Assembly (NCBI GenBank): GCA_038210135.1
Contig: JBBQWZ010000029.1
Coordinates: 1 to 64,000, forward strand
Direction: 5' to 3'
Source: JBBQWZ01 sp038210135
GTDB taxonomy: Bacteria; Acidobacteriota; Terriglobia; Bryobacterales; Bryobacteraceae
DNA: 64,000 bases
The notes under the pieces are model-generated. The model was not told the origin of the DNA and ran no database searches. It worked only from the letters and a program-made list of their open reading frames with translations. Each line of letters begins with the position of its first letter. Position 1 is the first letter of the stretch. Both the position numbers and the translations under genes were made by a program. Shown here piece by piece: positions 43,955 through 53,300 of this stretch.

Positions 43955-45808
43955 GTGCTTCGCGCTGCCATCCTAATCGTGGTGGGGGCGCTTCCGCTGG
44001 TGATTGCGCCGGGTTGGTTTCTGTATTTTGAGACCACGCCCAAGCTTGGCTTGCTCCTGGCGGGCCTGGCAGTTGCTTTGTGGAATGCAGAACAGCTAAC
44101 ACCCGGTTTCAGGATTCTCTGGCGTTCCCGATTTGGCAGGCTGTTTCTCCAAATTGCCGGCATCCAAGCCGTTTGGCTTTTCATCACATCCGTGCTTTCG
44201 CAGGACGCCGCCGTGTCATTCTTCGGTACCGGATGGCGGAGATTGGGCACGACGGAACACGGGGCGATCCTTCTCTTCTGCGCGATAGTCGCCGCGTGGC
44301 TGGCGGAAGACGTGTCGAGGATTCGGAGTTTGCTCCGGGCCATCTGTATCGGCGGCATTGCGGTCAGCGCCTACGGAATCCTGCAGTATTTTGGCGTTGA
44401 CCCGTTCCTCGATTCGCAATCCTATCGGGTGGCATACGACCATTTGTCGATTATCCGGCCTCCCAGCACGATCGGACATTCGCTCTATTTTGCGGGATTT
44501 CTTGTGGTCCTCATTTGCCTGTCCCTTGCGTTGTCCGTCATCGAGGCGTCTTCACGGTGGAGGCTGGTGGCTCTCTTTTCCATGGTCACCGCCAGCACGG
44601 CCCTGTTGTTGACTGGAACGCGGTCGGGTCTTCTGGGAGTGATCGCGGCGGTCGCCGTCGGTGCATGGGGAGCGCGTCCGAAGATTACTCAGCGTAGGGT
44701 TGCACTCGCGCTAGCAGGGTCCGCATGTTGCGGAGCGCTGTTTTGGACCCCGCCGGCCGCCCGGCTTCGAGACCGGCTGGTCCAGTGGTCGGACGACGCG
44801 AAGGGCGGCCCGCGCCTGCTGCTGTGGCGTGACACCTTCCGCATGGCTCTCGACCACCCATGGCTGGGAACAGGCTCTGAGACGTTTGCGGGTCGCTTCC
44901 CGAAGTACCAGTCTGAGGAGCTTGCCCGAGCTTATCCCGACTACTATCACGAGTCGCCACACAACATCCTCCTCGACTCGCTCACTTCCGCGGGGATGCC
45001 AGGAGTGATGCTCTTCCTTTTGCTGGTTGGGATCGGAGCCGCCAGCGCCGTGTGCTCGAGTCTCGATCGAAACCTGGCGGCGATCCTCGCGGCGGGATTC
45101 GCTGGAATATTCGTCTGCCAACAGTTTGCGCCCTTCGTGCTTTCGACGGCGCTGCTCTTTCACCTGCTGCTGGCGATTCTCGTCGCCGGTGCGGCGGTCG
45201 GCGGCGTCTGTCCAAGCACCCTCCCGGCCAACAAGCTTCTGTCCGCCGCGACACTCGCCGCGGCGATGTTTGCAGTCGTACTCGCGGCACGCATGATGCA
45301 ATTGGACTGGTTGTGGGCTTCTTTGCAGCGTGATATTCGTTCCAACAATCTAGCGAAAGCTGTCGAGCGGTACCGCGGGATCGATCGAATGTTTCCGCCC
45401 GTTAGCGGACCGGACGTCTGGTATTCCAGAGCCCTGAATACCGCGTGTAAAGATATCCGGGACGAGCCGTTGCGCCGGAAAGCCTGGGAACAATCCGTGC
45501 AGGCTGCGATTCGCGCCACCCGGTTCTCAGAAGACCGGCAGAACGCTTTTTATAACCTGGCCGTCTTTCATGCGAGTGAAGGGCTTTCCCGCGACGCCGA
45601 AGAGGCGCTGCGGTCCGCAATCGCGCTGGCGCCGAATTGGTATAAGCCTCACTGGCTGCTAGCCGAAGTCCTACTTTCACAAGGCCACGCCATGGACGCT
45701 GATACGGAAGTAAAGCTCGGGCGACGGCTTGCCGGTGCGGCACACCCGGAAATCGAGGAAACTGGCAAGCGGGTCGATGCTGCGCTCCAGAGTTTCAGAT
45801 TGAAATGA
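43955..45808 (+). CDS. O-antigen ligase/Wzy-like membrane protein with TPR tail
   Basis: 617 residues from GTG. About eleven transmembrane helices through residue 445. The Wzy_C/WaaL segment is seen as LLTGTRSGLLGVIAAV, and the periplasmic loop includes RDTFRMALDHPWLGTGSETF and YHESPHNILLDSL, which match the conserved H-x-x-P-H-N motif of ligases. The C-terminal ~130 residues hold TPR-like helices (AFYNLAVFHASEGLSRDAEE). Relatives join or polymerise surface polysaccharide; some glycosylate proteins. The acceptor is unknown. No other glycan genes are close, which favours a protein O-glycosylation role or an orphan. Confidence 0.83.
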   Translation: MLRAAILIVVGALPLVIAPGWFLYFETTPKLGLLLAGLAVALWNAEQLTPGFRILWRSRFGRLFLQIAGIQAVWLFITSVLSQDAAVSFFGTGWRRLGTTEHGAILLFCAIVAAWLAEDVSRIRSLLRAICIGGIAVSAYGILQYFGVDPFLDSQSYRVAYDHLSIIRPPSTIGHSLYFAGFLVVLICLSLALSVIEASSRWRLVALFSMVTASTALLLTGTRSGLLGVIAAVAVGAWGARPKITQRRVALALAGSACCGALFWTPPAARLRDRLVQWSDDAKGGPRLLLWRDTFRMALDHPWLGTGSETFAGRFPKYQSEELARAYPDYYHESPHNILLDSLTSAGMPGVMLFLLLVGIGAASAVCSSLDRNLAAILAAGFAGIFVCQQFAPFVLSTALLFHLLLAILVAGAAVGGVCPSTLPANKLLSAATLAAAMFAVVLAARMMQLDWLWASLQRDIRSNNLAKAVERYRGIDRMFPPVSGPDVWYSRALNTACKDIRDEPLRRKAWEQSVQAAIRATRFSEDRQNAFYNLAVFHASEGLSRDAEEALRSAIALAPNWYKPHWLLAEVLLSQGHAMDADTEVKLGRRLAGAAHPEIEETGKRVDAALQSFRLK

Positions 45809-46034
45809 TCCGCGAACAGCAACGGCAGCAGAGGTTTTGTCGATCGGCTGTCTGTCTCTATCCGTTCGTGCAAGTCTGCTCGACCTCTACTTATTCCTTA
45901 GTTCCAGACCGAAAAGGGGATTCGATTCAAGCCCAATCGCGATGATGGTCTGATTCGACGCGGAGCGCCTAGGCAGCGGTAGAAGACTCGCACCGCCCTA
46001 TCGACGGGAACATCGCATCGGGCGTCGTCGGCCG

Positions 46035-47438
46035 TCATTTCGCGACGGAGAAAGCAGAAATCACGCGGCCCGCCGAATCCAGAATGTTGAGCAGTTGCAG
46101 ATTATCAAAATAGCTGATTGCGCCGCCGCGATAAAGTAAGCGGGATTGCGGCGGCGCGGCGGGGAGCGGCGTTGTTGGCGGCTGTTCCCGCAGGACGATC
46201 GATCGATTCTCGAAAACGAACGCAAATGCATGTTCGTCAAAGAACAAGGTGGCGGGCTGTAGCGATCCCGGGACGGGTAATCGGATGGACGACTCCGGCC
46301 GATCAGACAGCATCCTGTCCGAGCGTGGCCGCGCCGCTTTTAGAACGGACACTTGGGCGGGAACGGGTCGAGTGAGGCGGGCCGCCGCGGAGGAGAGGGA
46401 GGAGTCCAGAGCGACGGCCGAATCCGCATAACGGCGGGCACCGGCCGGATCGTTGCGAGCCAGGGCAAGAGAGCCGAGATTCAGCAGCGCTGCCGGATAT
46501 CCGGGTTTTCGCAGAAGTGCACCCTCGAAATGGGCTTGTGCCCTTCGGAGCCACTCCTCGTACTCGTCGAGATCCACCTCTCCGCGCGTGGGCTGGTCGA
46601 GAGTGGTCAGGCGGGTGTTCAAATCGATGAGCCAAGGCAGATCGTATTGAGGTCGCTGCAGTGATAATGCCGTGAGCGCCGCCGCGACTCCGGCGTTGTT
46701 GGCGACTTCGACGCCGGGGTAATCCTGCAAGATTGCTTCGAGACAGATGCTGGCTGCGCGAAACTCACCCGCTGCGAGGAAGAAATTCCCGGCACGAAAC
46801 GCGGGGATCCATTTGCGCAAGCGATCCCGGGCGCCGGTGAGAATCGCTTTGCGGTCCGCGAGTGACGGGTAGCCGCGCAGATTCTCCCCCAATCCGTAGG
46901 CGCGGTAAATCGTTTCCATCGCGGCCGGGCCAAACGACGGTGTGTCGTAGCCGGCAAGGAAACCGAGGATTCCGCCAAAGTAGTCCGCTTCGGCTTCCAT
47001 CTCGGCCATGCGTTCGGGAGACTGCCTTAGCGAAGCGCTGCCGGCGGCGGCGTCCAGGGCGGCAAACTGCGACGCGAAGTCGGCTCCCCATCCGTGATTG
47101 CGATAGTAATGAGACGCCTCGTGCCCCAGAACCTGCGCGAGGCAACTTTCCATCGACGGCTGTTTCCCGCAAAGGTCGATCAACTCCTGATCGACGAATA
47201 CGGTGTTGCTTGGAGGATGAAACCAGGCGGCGGCCTTGGGTAGATGTTCGTTGCGTCGTTTTTCGGCGTCGAGAATACGGAGGGTAGGCTGAGGGCGGCT
47301 CTTTTCGGCGGCAGCTTCGAGGAGGTTACGCCACACCTCGCGGGTAGCGGCGACACGCTGCGCCGGCGCCGCGTGGAGCAGCCCTGCCGCTAGTAGAGCA
47401 ATGTACGCTGCGGAATATCTTCTTTTGTGCCAAGCCAT
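46035..47438 (-). CDS. Exported M48-like zinc metallopeptidase with TPRs
   Basis: 467 residues. Signal peptide (AAYIALLAAGLLHAAPAQ). Zinc motif HExxH at 106-110 in VLGHEASHYY, followed by the third-ligand helix EMEAEADYFG at about 146-155, as in M48/BepA-type peptidases. Residues 200-360 are TPR-like helices (ALLNLGSLALARNDPAGARR). The last 100 residues are beta-rich. BepA-like enzymes work on outer-membrane proteins in the periplasm. It overlaps the 3' end of the HtrA-like gene by 49 bases, so the two are coupled. Confidence 0.85.
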   Translation of the reverse strand: MAWHKRRYSAAYIALLAAGLLHAAPAQRVAATREVWRNLLEAAAEKSRPQPTLRILDAEKRRNEHLPKAAAWFHPPSNTVFVDQELIDLCGKQPSMESCLAQVLGHEASHYYRNHGWGADFASQFAALDAAAGSASLRQSPERMAEMEAEADYFGGILGFLAGYDTPSFGPAAMETIYRAYGLGENLRGYPSLADRKAILTGARDRLRKWIPAFRAGNFFLAAGEFRAASICLEAILQDYPGVEVANNAGVAAALTALSLQRPQYDLPWLIDLNTRLTTLDQPTRGEVDLDEYEEWLRRAQAHFEGALLRKPGYPAALLNLGSLALARNDPAGARRYADSAVALDSSLSSAAARLTRPVPAQVSVLKAARPRSDRMLSDRPESSIRLPVPGSLQPATLFFDEHAFAFVFENRSIVLREQPPTTPLPAAPPQSRLLYRGGAISYFDNLQLLNILDSAGRVISAFSVAK

Positions 47439-48868
47439 AGGCGTTTGAGGGCCGGTTCGCTGTTCCCTTCGACGACCACGAGATCGATGATTCCGGACAT
47501 CGCGGAAATACGCATCACGACACCCAGGTCAGCGAGCGAATCGACCCGCCAGACAGGTCCTTTCTTGTCGATATTCACGCCCGCGCCAACGACACCGATT
47601 CCCGCCGGAGCTTTTTGAGGGGCGGGTGCCGCAGCCTGCCGAACCGCGCGAGCCCGCGGAAGCGCAAGACTCGCCGGCTTTCGCGTCGTCATGGCGGTCT
47701 TCACTTCGCCGAGCCGCAAAGTTGGACCAGCCAACGGAGCCATGCCCGCTTTTCGCTCGAGGACCCATCGGGCCAAGGCTTCGAGGCGAGCCGGCGCGGC
47801 GTCCACCGGCTGGATTCTGACGATTGTGGAATCGCCGCCGGGAAGTCCCAACTCAAAAACAATCGGCGCGGTCGGATCCGCGATCTCGAGCGCCTGCTGA
47901 ACCTCTTCCAACTGACGAATTGCGCGGCCATTGCAAGAACGCACCACCGCGCCGGTCGGCAAACCCGCGGCCGCCGCTGGAGAACCCGCCAGCACGCCCA
48001 TCACGACGACTGGAACCGGCACCATCATATAGGTGCCTTCCTGCCCAATCTCGACCCCGAGATACGGACGCCGCAGCCTACCTTTGTTTGCCAGAAGATC
48101 GTGAATGACCCGTTCGATGTGGGGCGACGCTAACGCAAAGTTCAAATTGCCAAGCGCCATGCCCGACTCCGGATCGAGCCCGATTTCTGTGTTGATTCCT
48201 ACGACCTGGCCGTGAACGTCAATCAACGGTCCGCCGCTGTTGCCGGCCGCGATCACAGCGTTGGTTTGGAGATAACCAAAAGCGCCGCTGAGGCCTTGTA
48301 CGGTGCGGTTGCGGCCGCCGATAATTCCGGAACTGACCGAGTAGGGATACAAACCCAAAGGATTGCCGACGGTATAGACCGGTTCGGCGAGCTGCGCTTC
48401 GTCCTTGCGTAATGTCACGGTGCCAAGTTCCGGTCCAGGCGGGGAAGTGAAGCGGAGCAGCGCGACATCGAACATCGTGTCGGCACCGGCGACCTGCATG
48501 ACGTACGTTTTTTGATTGATGCTGTGGGCTCGGATGACGCCGGCGGACCGCTGGATCACGTGCACATTCGTGACCACGAATTTCTCACCATTCCGCTCGA
48601 TCACGAAGCCAGAACCCAGGGACATCGTGCCCGTGAGATCGAGCACCCGATCATATGCATCGGTCGACGCAATGCCGAACGGACGCTGCATGCCGCTCTC
48701 CTCTTCGATTGCAACGGTCACAACCGCCGGGAGAACGCGGTTCAACATGGCCGCGATATCGGTCGGAGTCTGGGCGCGAGCGGCGATTGCGAAACCGATG
48801 AAGAGAGTCAGTCGCACGGTTTGTTCATTATGCAGCGTGGCGCGTTCCTCCGCAATGATGCCGCTCAC
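47390..48868 (-). CDS. HtrA-like trypsin/PDZ protease
   Basis: 492 residues from GTG 48868, chosen for the strong AGGAG seven bases upstream. A hydrophobic signal lies at about residues 18-32. The S1C domain has the full triad: His103 in TNVHVIQ, Asp134 in MFDVALL, Ser211 in AAGNSGGPL. One PDZ domain follows (GVLAGSPAAAAGLPTGAVV). The C-terminal ~130 residues are an Ala/Pro/Arg-rich linker and a small beta domain not found in DegP. HtrA proteases degrade or process misfolded envelope proteins. It follows the caspase gene by 18 bases, forming a caspase-HtrA-M48 operon. Confidence 0.9.
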   Translation of the reverse strand: MSGIIAEERATLHNEQTVRLTLFIGFAIAARAQTPTDIAAMLNRVLPAVVTVAIEEESGMQRPFGIASTDAYDRVLDLTGTMSLGSGFVIERNGEKFVVTNVHVIQRSAGVIRAHSINQKTYVMQVAGADTMFDVALLRFTSPPGPELGTVTLRKDEAQLAEPVYTVGNPLGLYPYSVSSGIIGGRNRTVQGLSGAFGYLQTNAVIAAGNSGGPLIDVHGQVVGINTEIGLDPESGMALGNLNFALASPHIERVIHDLLANKGRLRRPYLGVEIGQEGTYMMVPVPVVVMGVLAGSPAAAAGLPTGAVVRSCNGRAIRQLEEVQQALEIADPTAPIVFELGLPGGDSTIVRIQPVDAAPARLEALARWVLERKAGMAPLAGPTLRLGEVKTAMTTRKPASLALPRARAVRQAAAPAPQKAPAGIGVVGAGVNIDKKGPVWRVDSLADLGVVMRISAMSGIIDLVVVEGNSEPALKRLWLGTKEDIPQRTLLY

Positions 48869-48886
48869 GCCTCTCCTATGGTCAGG

Positions 48887-51100
48887 CTACGGCTTCGGAC
48901 GCGCCACGAATGTCGTCCTACGAACCGACCAGTTGGAGCCGGCCGGATAGCGGGTCCCGCGTTCGCCTCCGCAATGGTCGAGTCCCGTTTGTTCGAGGTC
49001 GCTGACGTCTAATGGATTCGGCGATGCAAAAACCAGGAACGTATCGATGCCCCAGGGGGCCTGTGCCGTGTAACAAGCCGCCGTGGAGATTTCTTCGGCG
49101 AGCCGCCCTACCAGCTTGTTTGGGCCGTTGACGCTCCGGGGATAAATCGCTGAGATTGCCGCGCTCGATTCGATCCCAATCACGTACAGATAAAGAGGGT
49201 TGTCCAACTGCTTGTTGCGAGCTTCGGGGGTGGTCCTCAAAACCACACAATACCGGTTCCCTCCCACGGTCGTTGCGCCGTTTGACAGCAGTTGCGAAGG
49301 CGAGGCCGAATCGCGCAGGAAAAGGTCGTAGGGCGAAGCGGCGACCTCACCCGCGACAGCATTAAGATTTCTAAGCTGCTGCGCGCGCGCGACTTTTCTC
49401 GCGCCGTTCAGTAACTCCGCCGGAGCCTCACTCCCGGAAGCCCAGCAGCCGCTCAGCGGCAGGTCGTGATCGCTTGGATCCAGCAGAGCGGCATTGCGGA
49501 GCGTCCAACGATACTCGATATGCGCGTCGCGCGTGGCCGAATCTGAAACGCGTCCGGTGAGCAAATAGGTGGCCTCCGCGCGGCGATCCAGGAGATCCAC
49601 AAGGAGACTCTCTGCGCGCCGGGCCATGTCCAACTTTTCCAACAGTTCGCGACTCGGCGGCAGTTCGACGAACAGCCGGCCTGAGGAAGCGAGTTCGCGG
49701 CCAAGCGCATGCGGGTCCGGAGTCTTGCCGAGGATTACTGGTGGCGTCTTTTCGTCGATCGCGCCCAACTCCCAGCCGCTGCGATCCCAGCGCAAGACGT
49801 GCGTTGGCTCCTGCTTGCCCAATGGATCGTCAGACCATCGGGACTCCCCCACGGCGGTCCTGACGGCTCGAACAAATGCGAGTAGATCGGCCTCGGCCGG
49901 GGGCTGGCCCTGGCCGACGTAAAGGGTAACGGTGCTGCCTTTTGGCCAAGTCCAGCGCTCGAGTTCGACCAGGTCGCCCGTCGCGAGAGACGCTGGATTG
50001 CCGGAGATCACCCGGGCGAGGGACTCGGTGAGTGAGGGAGTTCCCGCGATCCTGATGCGAACATTGCCGCGCGAGAGTTCGCATCCATCGTTCAAGCCGA
50101 CCGCTAAGCCGGCACCCAACAGGACGTCGCCATTCGGTTCGACGCGAGAGACGGCAACGGAAAGCCCCCGCTTCTGATCGGCGTTTTGGCCGAATAAGCC
50201 TTTCTTCAAGCGATGGTTTCCAGCGGATGTGGGGTGCTGGTCCGCCCCGTTGAGACGCAGGCTGGCGGTCAGCCGTTGGAAAATATCGGAAAACGATTCG
50301 TTGGCTCCCGACGCCTGCAGGGCAGACCGCAAAGCGAGACTGAAGGCTCCATAATATTTCCCTTGGAATCGAGTCTCGAAGGCTTTCTCCTCAGGCTCCG
50401 CCGCCGCAAGGAACAACATGCCCTGGTCGGTCGGGTATGTCTCGGCAAATTCGAGCCGGTCCGACACAGTGCGGGTGTCTGGAGCGACGTCGCGGGACTT
50501 GCCGTTGCTCCCGCGAGACATGCCTCCCGCGTGGCAACTGTCGAAAATCGCAGTCAATTTGACATCCTTTTCGAGTGCGGCCCGGTACAGGCGCAACAAT
50601 TCCTTGTTCCTGATATCGGCTGCGCCCGCGGGGGCATCGGCTGCGACGATCGTCTCTTCGTACTTGTTCGAAGTCGTATTCAGGACACGGGACCCATGCC
50701 CGGCGTAGTAGAAGAAGCTGATGTCGTCTTTGGCTGCCTTTTGGATCAGGTGGGCTTTGAACGTATCGAGGACATTGTTCGCCGACGCGAAGTGCTCGGG
50801 GTCCTGGGCGTGATCGAGGTCGCTGAGGACGATGACGTTCTCGGGGCGGAAGCCGTACCGCGAGATCAACAAAGCACGCATGCTTTCGACGTCGTTCCAG
50901 GCGCCATCGAGATCCGAGAAACTCCGCCGCCGAGCCGGGCCGTCGAGTGCGATACGGGGCACCAGCGGCTTGCCCGCGCTGACGGGAAAGCGGGCTGGGT
51001 CGGAAGAGGCGTACTGGTTGATGCCGACGAGCAGGGCGCGTCTTGTTTCGGCTGCCGCGGGCAGCAGCAACAAGAATAGGCCGAGCAGGAAGGTTTTCAT
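48887..51100 (-). CDS. Exported caspase-fold (C14) peptidase
   Basis: 737 residues from ATG 51100, which opens the signal peptide MKTFLLGLFLLLLPAAAE; an earlier in-frame start would place 25 charged residues before it. Caspase domain about 20-290, with RRALLVGINQY, catalytic His135 in YYAGHGS and Cys189 in IFDSCHAGG. Both residues are present. Residues 290-600 have no family I recognise. The C-terminus has a beta-rich domain of the type found in bacterial caspase/DUF4384 proteins (NPLYLYVIGIESSAAISAIY). It leads the protease operon and is predicted periplasmic, unlike cytoplasmic defence caspases. Confidence 0.87.
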   Translation of the reverse strand: MKTFLLGLFLLLLPAAAETRRALLVGINQYASSDPARFPVSAGKPLVPRIALDGPARRRSFSDLDGAWNDVESMRALLISRYGFRPENVIVLSDLDHAQDPEHFASANNVLDTFKAHLIQKAAKDDISFFYYAGHGSRVLNTTSNKYEETIVAADAPAGAADIRNKELLRLYRAALEKDVKLTAIFDSCHAGGMSRGSNGKSRDVAPDTRTVSDRLEFAETYPTDQGMLFLAAAEPEEKAFETRFQGKYYGAFSLALRSALQASGANESFSDIFQRLTASLRLNGADQHPTSAGNHRLKKGLFGQNADQKRGLSVAVSRVEPNGDVLLGAGLAVGLNDGCELSRGNVRIRIAGTPSLTESLARVISGNPASLATGDLVELERWTWPKGSTVTLYVGQGQPPAEADLLAFVRAVRTAVGESRWSDDPLGKQEPTHVLRWDRSGWELGAIDEKTPPVILGKTPDPHALGRELASSGRLFVELPPSRELLEKLDMARRAESLLVDLLDRRAEATYLLTGRVSDSATRDAHIEYRWTLRNAALLDPSDHDLPLSGCWASGSEAPAELLNGARKVARAQQLRNLNAVAGEVAASPYDLFLRDSASPSQLLSNGATTVGGNRYCVVLRTTPEARNKQLDNPLYLYVIGIESSAAISAIYPRSVNGPNKLVGRLAEEISTAACYTAQAPWGIDTFLVFASPNPLDVSDLEQTGLDHCGGERGTRYPAGSNWSVRRTTFVARPKP

Positions 51101-51335
51101 ACTTACACTTGGGAAGTATATCGACGCGAACGCTTTTGTCAATCCACGTTTCCTCTCTTGCCTAACCATTCCCATGGCAGCCAGTCTTGACCTCCGGCGA
51201 GGTCTTCAAGAAATTGGAGGAGGTCCCCAGGAATCAGCCTCGCTGGGGAGAGTTTGGCGGTTCCGATTCGCCAAGCGAAGACTGGTTCGAGGCGCAGCCG
51301 GTTCCATTCCACCAATTCATCCGGCCCGCTTGTTC

Positions 51336-51363
51336 ACGCTATGATATAGCGTCGTGACGCTAT
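51336..51363. promoter_or_regulatory. Three-half-site operator over a start codon
   Basis: ACGCTAT (51336-51342) and ATAGCGT (51346-51352) are a perfect inverted repeat around GAT; a third ACGCTAT (51357-51363) covers the ATG of the next gene at 51362. The block lies in the 260-base divergent region between the caspase operon and the FecR-like/CHASE2 operon. A regulator bound here could block translation start or transcription of the plus-strand unit. Confidence 0.5.
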
Positions 51364-52144
51364 GAAAATCATTTTCCTGGCCCTTGCCGGAGTGCTGTTC
51401 GGCGCTGCGCAAACAACCATCGGCGTCGTGACGGACATGCATGGCCGATGGAAGCTGGTCAAACCGGGGGTCGGTGAGTTGCACGTTGGCTCAACGTTGC
51501 CCGCGGGGGCCTGGGTCGCGGCGCAGTCAAGCGGCGAACTTCCTATTTGGGTCGAAATTTGGGTCGCCGGGGCACCGGCCGTGCGGATCGACTGCGCCGA
51601 TTTCAAGTCGTGTACCAAACCAGTCGAAGTCAGACCCGCTCCCGGTTTGAGCGAGCGGGCGCGGGCCGTCTGGGAGGACTTGCGGGCGGTATTCTTCGCT
51701 GCGCCGCGCGTTTACGTGCCGGCAATGTCCCGCGGTGGACTGCAAAACGCGATTCTCCAGTCGGATCCTCATCGGGTAGATTTGACGGCAGCAGAACTGC
51801 CGGATGGCGAATTCGTGCTGGAGTTGCGAGCGGTCGATTCGATTGGGCAACCTTCCGCTAAGGTCGTATGGACAATCAAACGCACCCGCGAACAGGCGGC
51901 GCAGTCCGAGTTCCGCGATTCTACATTGCCCGCGGGCCTCTATGAGTTGTCCGCTTCGAAAGAGGGCTCTTCCAAGCGGCAAGAGGATTGCTGGGTACTC
52001 GCGGTGCCGGCGGCGCGGAGCAGTGAATTCATGGCCGCCTTTGAGAATGCGCGCAAGGAATTCGCGCTGGCGAAACTTTCCGCGGCGGAGGCCAAGGCGA
52101 TGGAGCGCGTCTACCTGATAGCGCTTCTCAAGAGGCTGCCCTGA
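51362..52144 (+). CDS. Exported protein with FecR-like start
   Basis: 260 residues. Signal peptide MKIIFLALAGVLFGAAQ. Residues 20-75 (GVVTDMHGRWKLVKPG, LHVGSTLPAGAWVAAQSSGE) resemble the beta pattern of FecR-type domains. The middle has VYVPAMSRGGLQNAIL and LPDGEFVLELRAVDSIG, reminiscent in layout of the DUF928 proteins found with CHASE2 genes in cyanobacteria, though I see no direct family match. The C-terminus is helical and charged. Its stop is two bases before the CHASE2 gene. A periplasmic ligand-binding partner of CHASE2 is a reasonable guess. Confidence 0.65.
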   Translation: MKIIFLALAGVLFGAAQTTIGVVTDMHGRWKLVKPGVGELHVGSTLPAGAWVAAQSSGELPIWVEIWVAGAPAVRIDCADFKSCTKPVEVRPAPGLSERARAVWEDLRAVFFAAPRVYVPAMSRGGLQNAILQSDPHRVDLTAAELPDGEFVLELRAVDSIGQPSAKVVWTIKRTREQAAQSEFRDSTLPAGLYELSASKEGSSKRQEDCWVLAVPAARSSEFMAAFENARKEFALAKLSAAEAKAMERVYLIALLKRLP

Positions 52145-52145
52145 C

Positions 52146-53300
52146 GTGACTCGCGAATCCTATAAGCAACGGGTCTATCGGGCATGGTGGATCCTGCTTG
52201 GAATCCCGTTAGCGACACTGGTTCTTTCCTGGGCCGGTTGGCTCTCGGTCTTCGAAAGTCTTAATCTCGATACTTGGCAGCGTCTGTTGCCTGAAAAGCC
52301 TGCGCAACACGTGGTGATTGTCGGAATCAACGACGCCGAGTTCGAGGACCAGTTCCGCGGCATGAGCCCGCTCGATACAGACGAACTGGCGAAGCTGTTG
52401 ACCGCGGTTGCCGCTGGACATCCGGCGGTGATCGGCGTGGATCTGGATACCTCGCTGTCGCGATGGCGAGAGCACTACAAGAAGTTGGAGCAGAGTCTTC
52501 CCGCAGGACATCCACCGATTATCTGGGCGCGCGACGCGCTAATCGAAAACGGCGAGTTTCATCCTCAAAAGGTGCTCGGCGAGCCGCTCGAATTCGAGGG
52601 CACCGGAATCGCCTTGCTGCCGCGCAGTCCGGATCGCGTGGTCCGCGAGTTCCAACGCAGGTTTCCGATCGGCGGCGGTAAGAGCGCCGATTCGTTTCAT
52701 TGGGCGATCGTCCGCAAATATTGCGAAGGGAAGTCGCTGCCCAAGGAAACGCACTGTGTGGAAGAAAAGCCGGGCGCGGAATCGACAGTAGAGATCAACG
52801 TCATGCGCCGCCGGCCCGGTCTTGAAGCCGTACCAGCCGAGGTCATCAAGAAGGCGTCCGCCGGGGAAGGCTGGGCGAACGGTTTACTCGCCGGGAAAAT
52901 TGTGTTGGTTGGCGGAGCGTTTCGGGCGTCGCGAGACATGCACGCAACGCCCATCGGCGAGATGTATGGCATCGAGTTGCTTGGTCATGTGATTGAGACT
53001 GAGCTGTACAATGGCGGGGCGGTTCACGCGGATCATTTCCTCCTGTTCTTTCTCGACATCGGCGCTGGGCTGCTTTTGATTTACATACACTACCGGCTTC
53101 CATTGTGGCGGGCCATGCGTTGGAATTTGCTGGCAGTACCGGTACTATCTTTGCTGCTGAGCCTCGCCGCATTCACCAAGCTTTCCCTGTGGATGAATTT
53201 TGTTCCGATGACTCTTGGAATCCTGCTGCACGAGCTTTACGATCACGCCAAACACACGCGTCACCTCGAAGAGGAGCTGATTTCCCATGAACATGTCTGA
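52146..53300 (+). CDS. Stand-alone CHASE2-domain membrane protein
   Basis: 384 residues from GTG. One N-terminal helix (about 15-35), then an extracytoplasmic CHASE2 domain with diagnostic blocks HVVIVGINDAEFEDQ, LAKLLTAVAAGHPAVIGVDL (part shown as AAGHPAVIGVDLD) and LLAGKIVLVGGAF ... MYGIELLGHVIETEL. Three helices follow at about 296-365, ending in a short His/Glu-rich tail. Usually CHASE2 feeds a kinase, cyclase or GGDEF domain; here no output domain exists. It must signal through partners or act otherwise. It overlaps the next gene by 14 bases. Confidence 0.87.
   Translation: MTRESYKQRVYRAWWILLGIPLATLVLSWAGWLSVFESLNLDTWQRLLPEKPAQHVVIVGINDAEFEDQFRGMSPLDTDELAKLLTAVAAGHPAVIGVDLDTSLSRWREHYKKLEQSLPAGHPPIIWARDALIENGEFHPQKVLGEPLEFEGTGIALLPRSPDRVVREFQRRFPIGGGKSADSFHWAIVRKYCEGKSLPKETHCVEEKPGAESTVEINVMRRRPGLEAVPAEVIKKASAGEGWANGLLAGKIVLVGGAFRASRDMHATPIGEMYGIELLGHVIETELYNGGAVHADHFLLFFLDIGAGLLLIYIHYRLPLWRAMRWNLLAVPVLSLLLSLAAFTKLSLWMNFVPMTLGILLHELYDHAKHTRHLEEELISHEHV

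Noticed and set aside
45913..45922. GGGGATTCGA as a third partial attachment-site copy
   Set aside because: Only ten bases match, within chance expectation, and no other junction feature is near.
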